From positions 1-6,625 of the forward strand of contig CACZOL010000129.1 of the NCBI GenBank assembly GCA_902782705.1: DNA of 6,625 nt, given 5' to 3'. The notes beneath the pieces are model-generated. The model saw only the letters and a program-made list of their open reading frames with translations. It ran no database searches and was not told the origin of the DNA. Of the stretch, positions 1 through 6,481 are shown piece by piece. Source of the stretch: an uncultured Selenomonadaceae bacterium (GTDB lineage Bacteria > Bacillota > Negativicutes > Selenomonadales > Selenomonadaceae). The position numbers and the translations under genes were made by a program. How positions within the stretch are numbered: position 1 is the stretch's first letter; each line of letters begins with the position of its first letter.

Positions 1-12
1 AGCTACATCAGC
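1..12 (-). tRNA. 5' end of a second tRNA gene, cut by the window edge (probably tRNA-Thr)
   Basis: On the minus strand the last 12 bases read GCTGATGTAGCT. This matches the start of a tRNA: a 7-nt acceptor strand (GCTGATG), then T8 and A9, then the beginning of the D stem (GCT). GCTGAT-type acceptor starts are familiar from bacterial tRNA-Thr. It begins 10 nt after the encoded CCA of tRNA-fMet, normal spacing for a tRNA cluster. The anticodon lies outside the window, so the amino acid is a guess. Confidence 0.55.
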
Positions 13-22
13 GCTATGCGCT

Positions 23-98
<76 letters not shown>

Positions 99-131
99 AT
101 ATAAGCCAAATTCATCGGCTGACAGATAAAG

Positions 132-160
132 ATATTATCATAAAAAAAAGTACTTGTAAA
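132..160 (-). promoter_or_regulatory. Promoter of the tRNA-fMet cluster
   Basis: Read on the minus strand: -35 TTTACA (160-155), a 17-bp spacer, and -10 TAATAT (137-132). The -10 is preceded by TGA, forming an extended -10. The predicted start near 125 leaves about 27 nt before the mature tRNA 5' end. The -35 begins only 7 bp after the tyrS stop codon. No terminator hairpin is visible between tyrS and the tRNA, so readthrough from the tyrS unit is also possible. Confidence 0.8.
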
Positions 161-167
161 GAAAAAT

Positions 168-1391
168 TTATACGAGTGTCAGACGCACATACGTCTTCTT
201 TCCTTTTCGCACGATAGCCGAGCCGTCCTTGAAATCTTCCGCCGCGAGTTTGCGCTCAATGTCCGCGATACGCTCGTCATTCAGCGACAGGCCGTTTTGC
301 TGCACGAGGCGTTTGCCTTCACCCTTCGATGCGACAACACCTTTTTGCGCCAATACGTCGAGGAGCCGCGCCCCTATCTCCTGTGCCTCGATTTCAACGG
401 TCGGCATAGTCGCAGCGTCGCCGCCGCTGCCAAAAAGCGCTTCCGCTGCTGCTTTCGCCTTATCCGCCGCCGCCGCTCCATGCACGAGGCGCGTGACCTC
501 ATAAGCAAGAATCTTTTTGGCGTCGTTCATACGCTCGTCGCGGTGCTCCGTAAGACGACGCACTTCGTCCATCGGAAGGAACGTCAACCTTGCAAGACAC
601 TGTTCTACATCGCCGTCATCGATGTTACGCCAATACTGGTAAAAATCGTACGGCGACGTTTTTTCAGCATCAAGCCAGAGCGCGCCCGACGCCGTTTTGC
701 CCATTTTCTTTCCGTCGCTTTTCGTCAGGAGCGAAAGCGTCAATCCATAAGCCGCGCGTCCTTCGCGTCGGCGAATCAATTCGACGCCCGCGATGATATT
801 CGACCATTGATCGTCGCCGCCTAACTGAAGCACGCAATCGTGCCGACGATTCAATTCCATGAAGTCGTACGCCTGCATCGTCATATAATTGAATTCAAGG
901 AAAGTAAGCCCCTGCTCCATGCGATTCTTATAGCATTCCGCCGCAAGCATACGATTCACAGAAAAGCATGCACCGACGTCTCGCAGGAACTCGATATGAT
1001 TAAGTTTCCGCAGCCATTCGCCATTATTGACCATCAAGGCCTTTCCGTCGGAAAAATCGAGGAAACGAGCCATTTGACCTTTGAACCGTTCGCAGTTCGC
1101 CTCGATTTCTTCGTCGGTCATCACACGACGCATATCCGTGCGCCCCGACGGATCACCGACGGTACCCGTGCCGCCGCCCACGAGACAAATCGGGCGATGT
1201 CCAGCGCGCTGAAGCCGCGCCATTGCCATCAAGGCGAGAAAATGTCCGACATGAAGGCTGTCCGCTGTCGGATCAAACCCTATATAAAATGTAATTTTTT
1301 CTTCGGAAAGGAGTTTTTTGACCTCCTCCTCGTTTGTACACTGCGCGATATATCCGCGTTCTTTCAGTTCCTCCCAAACGTTTTCCGACAT
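168..1391 (-). CDS. tyrS: Tyrosyl-tRNA synthetase
   Basis: A 407-aa class I aminoacyl-tRNA synthetase that activates tyrosine with ATP and charges tRNA-Tyr in the cytoplasm. Visible motifs: the HIGH-type box HVGH (residues 47-50) within FDPTADSLHVGH, GDPSG (79-83), the tyrosine-recognition signature Y169/Q173/D176 in NYMTMQAYD, GGDDQW (191-196), and the KMSKS-type loop KMGKT (229-233). The C-terminal part (about 339-405) is an S4-like RNA-binding domain. Length is normal for TyrRS. I place the start at the ATG at 1391, not the upstream in-frame ATG at 1418. An AAGGAG sits 6 nt before it (1403-1398), and the protein then begins MSENVWEEL, as expected. It follows the PBP1A gene by 41 nt and probably shares its transcript. 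There is no room for a T-box leader, the usual tyrS control in Firmicutes. Confidence 0.97.
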   Translation of the reverse strand: MSENVWEELKERGYIAQCTNEEEVKKLLSEEKITFYIGFDPTADSLHVGHFLALMAMARLQRAGHRPICLVGGGTGTVGDPSGRTDMRRVMTDEEIEANCERFKGQMARFLDFSDGKALMVNNGEWLRKLNHIEFLRDVGACFSVNRMLAAECYKNRMEQGLTFLEFNYMTMQAYDFMELNRRHDCVLQLGGDDQWSNIIAGVELIRRREGRAAYGLTLSLLTKSDGKKMGKTASGALWLDAEKTSPYDFYQYWRNIDDGDVEQCLARLTFLPMDEVRRLTEHRDERMNDAKKILAYEVTRLVHGAAAADKAKAAAEALFGSGGDAATMPTVEIEAQEIGARLLDVLAQKGVVASKGEGKRLVQQNGLSLNDERIADIERKLAAEDFKDGSAIVRKGKKTYVRLTLV

Positions 1392-1397
1392 CTGTAT

Positions 1398-1423
1398 CTC
1401 CTTCCGCGCGCTGTACAACGCGC
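1398..1423 (-). promoter_or_regulatory. tyrS ribosome binding site with a GC hairpin just upstream
   Basis: In the 41-nt gap between the PBP1A stop and tyrS, the minus strand holds GCGCGT-TGTACA-GCGCGC (1423-1406), a 6-bp stem (one G-T pair) with a 6-nt loop. Two bases later comes AAGGAG (1403-1398), 6 nt from the tyrS ATG. No T run follows, so this is not a terminator. The ribosome binding site decides the tyrS start. The hairpin might affect tyrS translation or RNA processing, but a stem this short could be chance. Confidence 0.6.
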
Positions 1424-1432
1424 TTTATTTGC

Positions 1433-3637
1433 TTACCTGCCTTTTCCCATTCCGCCCGTCATACTCGGCGCAGTGGGGACGGATGGCGGAACGGGGCGCG
1501 TCGGCGCCTCCGGTTCAGTTTCCGGTTCCGGCGCTGCAGGCTCTGTACGCTCCGTGGGAACGGTAGTCGGCGCCGGCCTGGTCGGCGTCGTTTCCCGTTT
1601 AGGCTGCGGTTCTTCAGGTTTCGCAGGCGACTGCGTCGGACGCTGCGAAGGTTGATTGGTTCGTTGATTTTGGTTCTGCTTTTGCTGCGTGTCACGTTTC
1701 TGATTCTTACGCGAATTGTCCTCTTTCAGCTCGTCCATCGCGTCGCTCTTATAACCCGAGCCGCCCTCAAACTGGCGCACAGGCATATTTGCCGTCGCTT
1801 TTTCCATGAATGCCTGCCAAACGGAAGCGGGCAGATTGCCGCCCGTCATGCCGTCAAGATCGCTGTTATCATCGCAGCCAATCCAAACGCCCGCCACGAG
1901 ATCTGTCGTGTAGCCGACGAACCATGCGTCACAGTAATCGCTGGTCGTCCCCGTCTTGCCCGCCGCAGGGCGTCCGATGGCGGCGCCCGTGCCGGTGCCG
2001 CGCGTCAGGACGCCTTGCAGCATATCCGTCAAATCCGCCGCGCTGGCCTCGCTGATTACATTTTTCTGTTTCGGCTTTGCCTGCTCCAGAATTTTTCCGT
2101 TGCGGTCAAGCACTTTGATGATCGCAGTCGGCTCGACATGAATTCCCTGATTCGCAAACGTACCGTACGCGCTCGTCAGCTCCAACGGCGTCATGCCGCG
2201 CGTCAAACCGCCCAGCGACGTGGCGAGCCCCCGATCGTTCGTCGGACCGTCCAGCACAAACGTAGAGATACCCATTTCCTGCGCGTAATAAATCGGCTTA
2301 TCCATGCCGATTTTCTGTGCGATTTTTACCGTCGGCACATTCAAAGACTGCTCCGCCACATAACGAAGCGTCACTTTGCCGTTATAATTGCGGTTGTAGT
2401 TTTCCGGTTCCCAATCGCCGACCATGATCGGACTGTCTTCGATAATCGTATTCGGCGTAAAGCGGTTTTCCAGTGCCGCCGCGAACACAAAAGGCTTGAA
2501 CGCCGAGCCTGGCTGGCGTTCCGCCATCGTCGCACGGTTAAACTGATCGGTGCCGCGGCCGCCAACCATCGCCTTGATCTGCCCCGTGTGCGGATCGATA
2601 GCAACGAGCGCACCCTGCGGCTGCGCAAGACCGTTCTTATCCGTCTCGAAAGTCGGCAGCATTTTCATTGCGGCCTCCGCTGCCCGCTGCATGTCCATAT
2701 CTATAGTCGTATAAATCTTCAAGCCGCTCTTATATACAGCGTCCGCGCCATACTTATCAATGAGTCCCTGAACGACATAATCAATGAAATACGAAGCCTC
2801 GGTGAGGCCCCCAGTTTGCGGGCGAACAAGCTTCAGATCCTCCCTCTTCAGACGGCTCGCCTCCGAGTCGCTGATATAGTGATACTTCGCCATTTGCTCC
2901 AGCACCGTCGCCCGACGCGCCCGCGCCGCCTCCAGATTATTGAACGGCGAATAATAATTCGGGCTCTTCGGAATACCCGCAAGCATCGCGCACTCGTTCA
3001 ACGACAACTCGCTGACGTCCTTGCCGAAATATGTTTTGGCCGCCGCTTCTACGCCGTACGCGCCCTGCCCGAAATAAATCTGGTTCAGATAGAATTCCAA
3101 AATCTCTTGTTTCGAATATTCACGTTCAAGCTGAAGTGCAAGAAACATCTCCTGAATCTTACGCTTCAACGTACGTTCCTGCGTCAAGTACGCATTCTTT
3201 GCAAGCTGCTGCGTGATCGTCGAGCCGCCCTCAGACACGCCGCCGCCTGAAATATTCGCCCAAAGTGCTCGCAAGATGCCGCGCGGGTCGATGCCCGAAT
3301 GCTCATAAAAACGTGCGTCCTCTACTGCAATAAACGCATTTTGGAGGTCTTTCGGAATTTGAGCGATTTTCACAGGCATACGATTTTCCGTCGCATGGAT
3401 ATTCGCTATCTCGTTGCCGTTAACGTCGTAAATCTGCGACGAGGCGGACGGTGTAAGATCCTCCGCAAGATTCGGCCGCGTATTCATACTCGCCGTCAAA
3501 AAGCCGCAGCCTATACCGGTCAACATGACGAGCATGACGATGACAAAACCGAGAAAGATCCGCCAAAGACCGCTCCCGCTTTTTTTTGCGGAACGGGATT
3601 TCTTCGAGCGCGTCGTCCTCGCCGATTCCTTTGCCAT
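1433..3637 (-). CDS. Class A penicillin-binding protein, PBP1A type (bifunctional transglycosylase/transpeptidase)
   Basis: A 734-aa membrane-anchored enzyme that polymerises lipid II into glycan strands and cross-links the stem peptides. Order of parts: a basic cytoplasmic tail (1-25), one transmembrane segment (about 25-48), a GT51 transglycosylase domain (about 85-255) and a transpeptidase domain (about 340-620). The GT51 domain shows VEDARFYEHSGID with catalytic-type E106, GGSTITQQLAKN (137-148) and the RKIQEMFLALQLE block (159-171). The transpeptidase carries SAFK (nucleophile S378, K381), SLN (431-433) and KTGTT (561-565). From about 635 to the end runs a low-complexity tail rich in Pro, Thr, Glu, Gln and Arg. 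The start at 3637 is set by GGAGGAGGG 5 nt upstream. An in-frame ATG at 3673 lies before that site and is less likely. It is first in a unit with tyrS. The family is certain; orthology to a named pon/mrc gene is not established. Confidence 0.96.
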   Translation of the reverse strand: MAKESARTTRSKKSRSAKKSGSGLWRIFLGFVIVMLVMLTGIGCGFLTASMNTRPNLAEDLTPSASSQIYDVNGNEIANIHATENRMPVKIAQIPKDLQNAFIAVEDARFYEHSGIDPRGILRALWANISGGGVSEGGSTITQQLAKNAYLTQERTLKRKIQEMFLALQLEREYSKQEILEFYLNQIYFGQGAYGVEAAAKTYFGKDVSELSLNECAMLAGIPKSPNYYSPFNNLEAARARRATVLEQMAKYHYISDSEASRLKREDLKLVRPQTGGLTEASYFIDYVVQGLIDKYGADAVYKSGLKIYTTIDMDMQRAAEAAMKMLPTFETDKNGLAQPQGALVAIDPHTGQIKAMVGGRGTDQFNRATMAERQPGSAFKPFVFAAALENRFTPNTIIEDSPIMVGDWEPENYNRNYNGKVTLRYVAEQSLNVPTVKIAQKIGMDKPIYYAQEMGISTFVLDGPTNDRGLATSLGGLTRGMTPLELTSAYGTFANQGIHVEPTAIIKVLDRNGKILEQAKPKQKNVISEASAADLTDMLQGVLTRGTGTGAAIGRPAAGKTGTTSDYCDAWFVGYTTDLVAGVWIGCDDNSDLDGMTGGNLPASVWQAFMEKATANMPVRQFEGGSGYKSDAMDELKEDNSRKNQKRDTQQKQNQNQRTNQPSQRPTQSPAKPEEPQPKRETTPTRPAPTTVPTERTEPAAPEPETEPEAPTRPVPPSVPTAPSMTGGMGKGR

Positions 3638-3642
3638 GAAAA

Positions 3643-3666
3643 CCCTCCTCCGCCCACTTTGGGGCG
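3643..3666 (-). promoter_or_regulatory. PBP1A ribosome binding site with adjoining small hairpin
   Basis: GGAGGAGGG (3651-3643) sits 5 nt before the ATG at 3637 and fixes that start. Directly upstream the leader can form CGCCC-CAAAGT-GGGCG (3666-3651), a 5-bp stem touching the first base of the ribosome binding site. There is no T run, so it is not a terminator. Confidence 0.6.
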
Positions 3667-3708
3667 CGAACAAAATTACGAAAGAAAGACATAAAAACTA
3701 TAATAAAA

Positions 3709-3737
3709 ATTCTAAGCCATATTCCCGCTTCTGTCAA
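3709..3737 (-). promoter_or_regulatory. Promoter of the PBP1A-tyrS unit
   Basis: Minus strand: a perfect -35 TTGACA (3737-3732), a 17-bp spacer and -10 TAGAAT (3714-3709). The predicted start near 3702 gives a leader of about 65 nt, AT-rich at first and ending in the ribosome binding site. The -35 lies 16 bp past the transporter stop codon. I see no convincing intrinsic terminator between the two genes, so some transporter transcripts may read into this unit. Confidence 0.8.
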
Positions 3738-3753
3738 ATAAAAGGAATCCCGC

Positions 3754-5151
3754 TCAGGAAGCGCTGATCAGCCCCAGCGATTGCATAAAAAGCACCGTCA
3801 GGAGCACGGGAACGACAAAACGAATCATAATGGAATAGAACCATTTATATTGGAAAGGTTCTCCGTTTTTCGTCATTTCGTCGACGACAATCTCAGGCTT
3901 TGCGGCCCACCCGATCAGCAAGCAGGTCCCAATCGCCACGATCGGCATGAAAATATTGTTGCTGAGGAAGTCGAAAATATCAAGGATTTGTCCCGTAGCG
4001 CCATGCGGCATCGGCGCTTCAAAGTACAACGCATTATAGCCGAGGCAGACAACAGCGCCAATCCCTATCGCGACCACGCCTTCGATGACCGTCGCCTTCT
4101 CACGCGTCCAGGAAAAAGCCTCCATCAACGATGAAATCACCGCTTCCATGATGGAAATCGAGCTCGTCAGCGCCGCAAAAAACACCATCAGGAAGAACGC
4201 CGTACCAACGACATGCCCGGCGATCCCCATAGAATGAAAAACCGTCGGCATGGAGATAAAAAGGAGCGACGGCCCCGACGCGCTCATGCCGTCCTTCCCC
4301 AAAAACACATAAACCGGCAAAATAATCATGACGCCGGCAAGAAACGCAACGAACGTGTCAAAAAACTCGATCTGCGCGGCGCTCTTGAAAATATCGCCCT
4401 TGTCGTCAAAATACGAGCCATAGGCAATCATGATCCCCATGGCGACGCTGATGGAGAAAAAGAGCTGTCCCATGGCGTCCAAAACGACCGACATCATTCT
4501 CGCCAGTGTTATATCGCCAAATTCCGGGATCAGGTACACCTTGAGCCCGTCCAAGCCTGTTCTGACCACGGAACCATCGTCAAACCGAATCGTCAGACAG
4601 AAGCAGGCGATACCGATAACAAGCAGCAACAGGATCGGCATAAGGATCCTGGACAATTTTTCAATGCCCTGATTGATTCCCCGATAAATAACAAACGCCG
4701 TCAGGAATACATAAATTGCCATGAATACGAGCGGTTCCGCCACACTCTGAATATGCGCCCCGAAAAAGCCGCTGCCTACCGCCAAGTCCAAATCACCAGA
4801 CAAAAACACGACGAAATATTTCAGCACCCAACCGCCGATCACACAATAATAAGGAAGGATAAGAAACGGCACCAAAGTGGAAAAAATACCGAGCCATCGC
4901 CACTTCGGGTGGATCGTTCCATAGGCTCTAAGCGGACTATGTTTCGTTTTCCGCCCGATGGCAATCTCTGTAACCAGCAGCGTAATACCAAAAGTCACAA
5001 GCAAGCATAAATAGGTGACAAGAAAGAGACCGCCGCCGTTTTTTGCCGCAAAATAAGGGAATCTCCATATATTCCCCAGTCCGATCGCACTGCCCGCAGA
5101 CGCGAGCACAAATCCCAACGTCCCTGAAAATGAGTTCCTGTTTTTTCCCAT
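3754..5151 (-). CDS. Sodium-dependent amino acid transporter, NSS (neurotransmitter:sodium symporter) family
   Basis: A 465-aa inner-membrane protein with the LeuT fold, expected to import an amino acid using the sodium gradient. The N-terminal signature is clear: AGSAIGLGNIWRFPY (19-33) in TM1, then KNGGG (37-41). TM6 carries GQLFFSISVAMGIMIAYGSY (228-247). I count about 11 hydrophobic segments, the last near 439-462, with nothing after it that could be TM12. This fits the 11-TM bacterial subgroup (Tyt1, TnaT, MhsT) that carries aromatic or hydrophobic amino acids. D265 in TM7 aligns with the acidic residue linked to chloride independence in those proteins (my alignment, by eye). The start at 5151 (MGKNRNSFSG) is chosen because the longer frame runs back into the trpD 3' end and has no family-like sequence. 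GGAGG lies 10 nt upstream. The substrate is not shown by sequence; an aromatic amino acid is suggested by subgroup and by the trpD and tyrS neighbours. Confidence 0.94.
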   Translation of the reverse strand: MGKNRNSFSGTLGFVLASAGSAIGLGNIWRFPYFAAKNGGGLFLVTYLCLLVTFGITLLVTEIAIGRKTKHSPLRAYGTIHPKWRWLGIFSTLVPFLILPYYCVIGGWVLKYFVVFLSGDLDLAVGSGFFGAHIQSVAEPLVFMAIYVFLTAFVIYRGINQGIEKLSRILMPILLLLVIGIACFCLTIRFDDGSVVRTGLDGLKVYLIPEFGDITLARMMSVVLDAMGQLFFSISVAMGIMIAYGSYFDDKGDIFKSAAQIEFFDTFVAFLAGVMIILPVYVFLGKDGMSASGPSLLFISMPTVFHSMGIAGHVVGTAFFLMVFFAALTSSISIMEAVISSLMEAFSWTREKATVIEGVVAIGIGAVVCLGYNALYFEAPMPHGATGQILDIFDFLSNNIFMPIVAIGTCLLIGWAAKPEIVVDEMTKNGEPFQYKWFYSIMIRFVVPVLLTVLFMQSLGLISAS

Positions 5152-5161
5152 GTAGCCAAAG

Positions 5162-5166
5162 CCTCC
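5162..5166 (-). promoter_or_regulatory. Ribosome binding site of the transporter gene
   Basis: GGAGG on the minus strand, 10 nt before the ATG at 5151, a slightly long but workable spacing. It supports this start over the far upstream in-frame ATG codons. Confidence 0.7.
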
Positions 5167-5170
5167 AGAT

Positions 5171-5201
5171 AAAAAAGCGTCTCCTGTGCCCCCAGATACG
5201 C
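5171..5201 (-). promoter_or_regulatory. Hairpin plus T run in the transporter mRNA leader
   Basis: The minus strand carries GCGT (5201-5198) pairing with ACGC (5180-5177), continued inward after an A-G mismatch by TCT/GGA, around a GGGGGCACA loop. Six T's (5176-5171) follow at once. The shape is that of a weak intrinsic terminator. It begins within a few bases of the predicted transcript start and ends 4 nt before the ribosome binding site. It could be a 5' stabilising hairpin, an attenuator-like element, or chance. Confidence 0.4.
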
Positions 5202-5209
5202 ACCGGCTT

Positions 5210-5239
5210 ATAATAGCACAAATGCTCTTGCCTCGACAA
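5210..5239 (-). promoter_or_regulatory. Promoter of the transporter gene
   Basis: Minus strand: -35 TTGTCG (5239-5234, four of six consensus bases), an 18-bp spacer, and -10 TATTAT (5215-5210) preceded by TGC, an extended -10. The predicted start near 5203 gives a leader of about 52 nt. It lies just after the trpD terminator, so the transporter is its own unit. Confidence 0.65.
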
Positions 5240-5251
5240 GGAAAACGCGCG

Positions 5252-5288
5252 AAAAAAGCCCCGCCGTCTATATCAATAAACGACGGGG
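5252..5288 (-). terminator. Intrinsic terminator of trpD
   Basis: On the minus strand CCCCGTCG (5288-5281) pairs with CGGCGGGG (5266-5259) through 8 bp with one T-G pair. The stem can continue for about five weaker pairs up to a TGAT loop. After one C come six T's (5257-5252). It starts 14 nt after the trpD stop codon and separates trpD from the transporter. Confidence 0.92.
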
Positions 5289-5302
5289 ACATGATGCAAC
5301 GG

Positions 5303-6319
5303 TCAACGATTGGATAGTTCGATGAATTCGTCAAGTTTTTTCTTAGCCGCGCCGCTGGCAACGAGTTCTTTTGCCAGCGTTACGCCCTCTAAGATGCTGT
5401 TCGCTTTACCGCCGATGTAAATCGCCGCGCCCGCGTTCATCATGACGATGTCGTACTTCGGGCTCTTCTTGCCCGCGAGAATATCACGGGTAACCGCGGC
5501 ATTGTCTTCCGGCGTGCCCCCTGCAATATCGCTTTTGTTTGCTCGCGTGAAGCCGAAATCCTCCGGACGGATTTCATACGATTTATACCAGCCGTCACGA
5601 AATTCGCAGACGCTCGTAGGTGCGCTGATGGAAATTTCATCAAGACAGTCCTGCCCGTAAACTACCATGCCGCGCTTCATGCCGAGGCTGATCAAGACCT
5701 TCGTGAGCGGCTCCAAAAGATAAGCGTCGTAAACGCCAAGAAGCATGGCTGCGGGGTGTGCAGGATTCGTCAGCGGGCCAAGAATGTTGAATACCGTACG
5801 AATCCCCAGCTCCTTGCGAATCGCTCCCACATATTTCATCGACGCATGATATTTCTGAGCGAACATAAAACAAAGACCAATTTCCTTCAATTCCTCAATA
5901 CATTTTTCCGGCGGCTGATCGATATTGACGCCAAGCGCTTCCAAGCAATCCGCCGCTCCGCTCTTGGAAGACGCCGCGCGATTCCCGTGTTTTGCGACCT
6001 TTACGCCTGCTGCCGCAGCAATCATCGCAGCGGTAGTGGAAATATTGATACTGCCCGCGTGATCGCCGCCTGTGCCGACAATCTCCAAAACGTCCATGCC
6101 ATGCTCGACTTTCAGTGCATGGTCGCGCATAGCCGCCGCCGATCCTGAGATTTCGGCGATAGTTTCCGCTTTCGTGCTCTTCGTGGAAAGCGCGGCGAGA
6201 TACGCGGCGTTTTGCACCTGAGAAGTTTCGCCGCTCATGATCTCGTTCATGACGGAATAGGCTTCATCATAGGTCAAATCTTTCTTGCTGACGATTTTTT
6301 CGATGGCTTCATGAATCAT
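5303..6319 (-). CDS. trpD: Anthranilate phosphoribosyltransferase
   Basis: A 338-aa cytoplasmic enzyme that joins anthranilate to PRPP, giving phosphoribosyl-anthranilate, the second committed step of tryptophan synthesis. Family hallmarks are all present: the PRPP-binding loop GTGGD (82-86), NIST (92-95), KHGNRAASSKSG (110-121), GPLTNP (181-186) and the metal-binding pair D227-E228. The length is normal. The intact GTGGD loop and KHGNRA block argue for true TrpD over the TrpD2/YbiB relatives. I choose the ATG at 6319 (MIHEAIEKIV): AGGAG lies 8 nt before it and the protein then starts as TrpD usually does. The ATG at 6325 would be only 2 nt from that site, and further upstream in-frame ATGs have no site and overlap the inverted repeat. 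No other trp gene is adjacent; it is a single-gene unit closed by a terminator. Confidence 0.96.
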   Translation of the reverse strand: MIHEAIEKIVSKKDLTYDEAYSVMNEIMSGETSQVQNAAYLAALSTKSTKAETIAEISGSAAAMRDHALKVEHGMDVLEIVGTGGDHAGSINISTTAAMIAAAAGVKVAKHGNRAASSKSGAADCLEALGVNIDQPPEKCIEELKEIGLCFMFAQKYHASMKYVGAIRKELGIRTVFNILGPLTNPAHPAAMLLGVYDAYLLEPLTKVLISLGMKRGMVVYGQDCLDEISISAPTSVCEFRDGWYKSYEIRPEDFGFTRANKSDIAGGTPEDNAAVTRDILAGKKSPKYDIVMMNAGAAIYIGGKANSILEGVTLAKELVASGAAKKKLDEFIELSNR

Positions 6320-6327
6320 TTGCATCG

Positions 6328-6332
6328 CTCCT
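6328..6332 (-). promoter_or_regulatory. Ribosome binding site of trpD
   Basis: AGGAG on the minus strand, 8 nt before the ATG at 6319. It decides between two nearby in-frame ATGs (6319 and 6325) in favour of 6319. Confidence 0.8.
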
Positions 6333-6350
6333 GCCTTCATAACATATTGC

Positions 6351-6375
6351 ATGGATTTCATATCATGAAATCCAT
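6351..6375. repeat. Perfect 11-bp inverted repeat in the trpD leader (candidate operator or mRNA hairpin)
   Basis: ATGGATTTCAT (6351-6361) and ATGAAATCCAT (6365-6375) are exact reverse complements separated by ATC. The repeat lies about 19 nt upstream of the trpD ribosome binding site, at or just after the predicted transcript start. On DNA this suits a dimeric repressor; in RNA it would be an 11-bp hairpin with a 3-nt loop near the 5' end. No T run follows on the minus strand, so it is not a terminator. I do not recognise the regulator. Confidence 0.85.
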
Positions 6376-6380
6376 TGTAA

Positions 6381-6409
6381 AAGCTACCACGGAATGATTT
6401 CCTTGTCAA
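6381..6409 (-). promoter_or_regulatory. Probable trpD promoter (good -35, weak -10)
   Basis: Minus strand: perfect -35 TTGACA (6409-6404), then at 17 bp a poor -10 TAGCTT (6386-6381). A better -10-like TACAAT (6379-6374) follows, but 24 bp from the -35. The true -10 is uncertain. Either choice puts the inverted repeat at 6351-6375 at or beside the transcription start, which suits repression there. Confidence 0.5.
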
Positions 6410-6447
6410 TAACTAGTAATTCCTCTTTTATTTTGTCTTCTGCACGG

Positions 6448-6475
6448 TTGCAATCTTCCTTTTTTATGATATACT
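6448..6475 (+). promoter_or_regulatory. Divergent plus-strand promoter
   Basis: TTGCAA (6448-6453), a 16-bp spacer and TATACT (6470-6475) preceded by TGA, an extended -10. The predicted start is near 6482. It points away from trpD, toward the leader and gene at the right edge. Its -35 lies about 40 bp from the trpD -35. Confidence 0.7.
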
Positions 6476-6481
6476 CAAACT

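Noticed and set aside
1334..3250. Very long plus-strand open frame (638 aa) opposite PBP1A
   Set aside because: It is the antisense of an unmistakable PBP1A gene. Its translation is rich in Arg and His with no domain, as expected for a reverse-strand shadow in GC-rich coding sequence.
3702..3760. Intrinsic terminator for the transporter gene
   Set aside because: I looked after the stop codon and found no stem followed by a T run. The region is taken up by the PBP1A promoter.
4213..5010. Plus-strand open frame of 265 aa opposite the transporter
   Set aside because: Antisense shadow of the NSS transporter: very hydrophilic, no family resemblance, no convincing ribosome binding site.
5152..5361. 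Longer transporter start at 5361, overlapping the trpD 3' end
   Set aside because: The extra 70 residues have no family similarity and run through the trpD terminator and the transporter promoter; the ATG at 5151 has its own ribosome binding site.
6411..6420. AACTAGTA just upstream of the trpD -35, resembling half of an E. coli TrpR operator
   Set aside because: Only one half-site is present, with no second CTAG at the right spacing. A short match of this kind is expected by chance, and TrpR of that type is not expected in Firmicutes.
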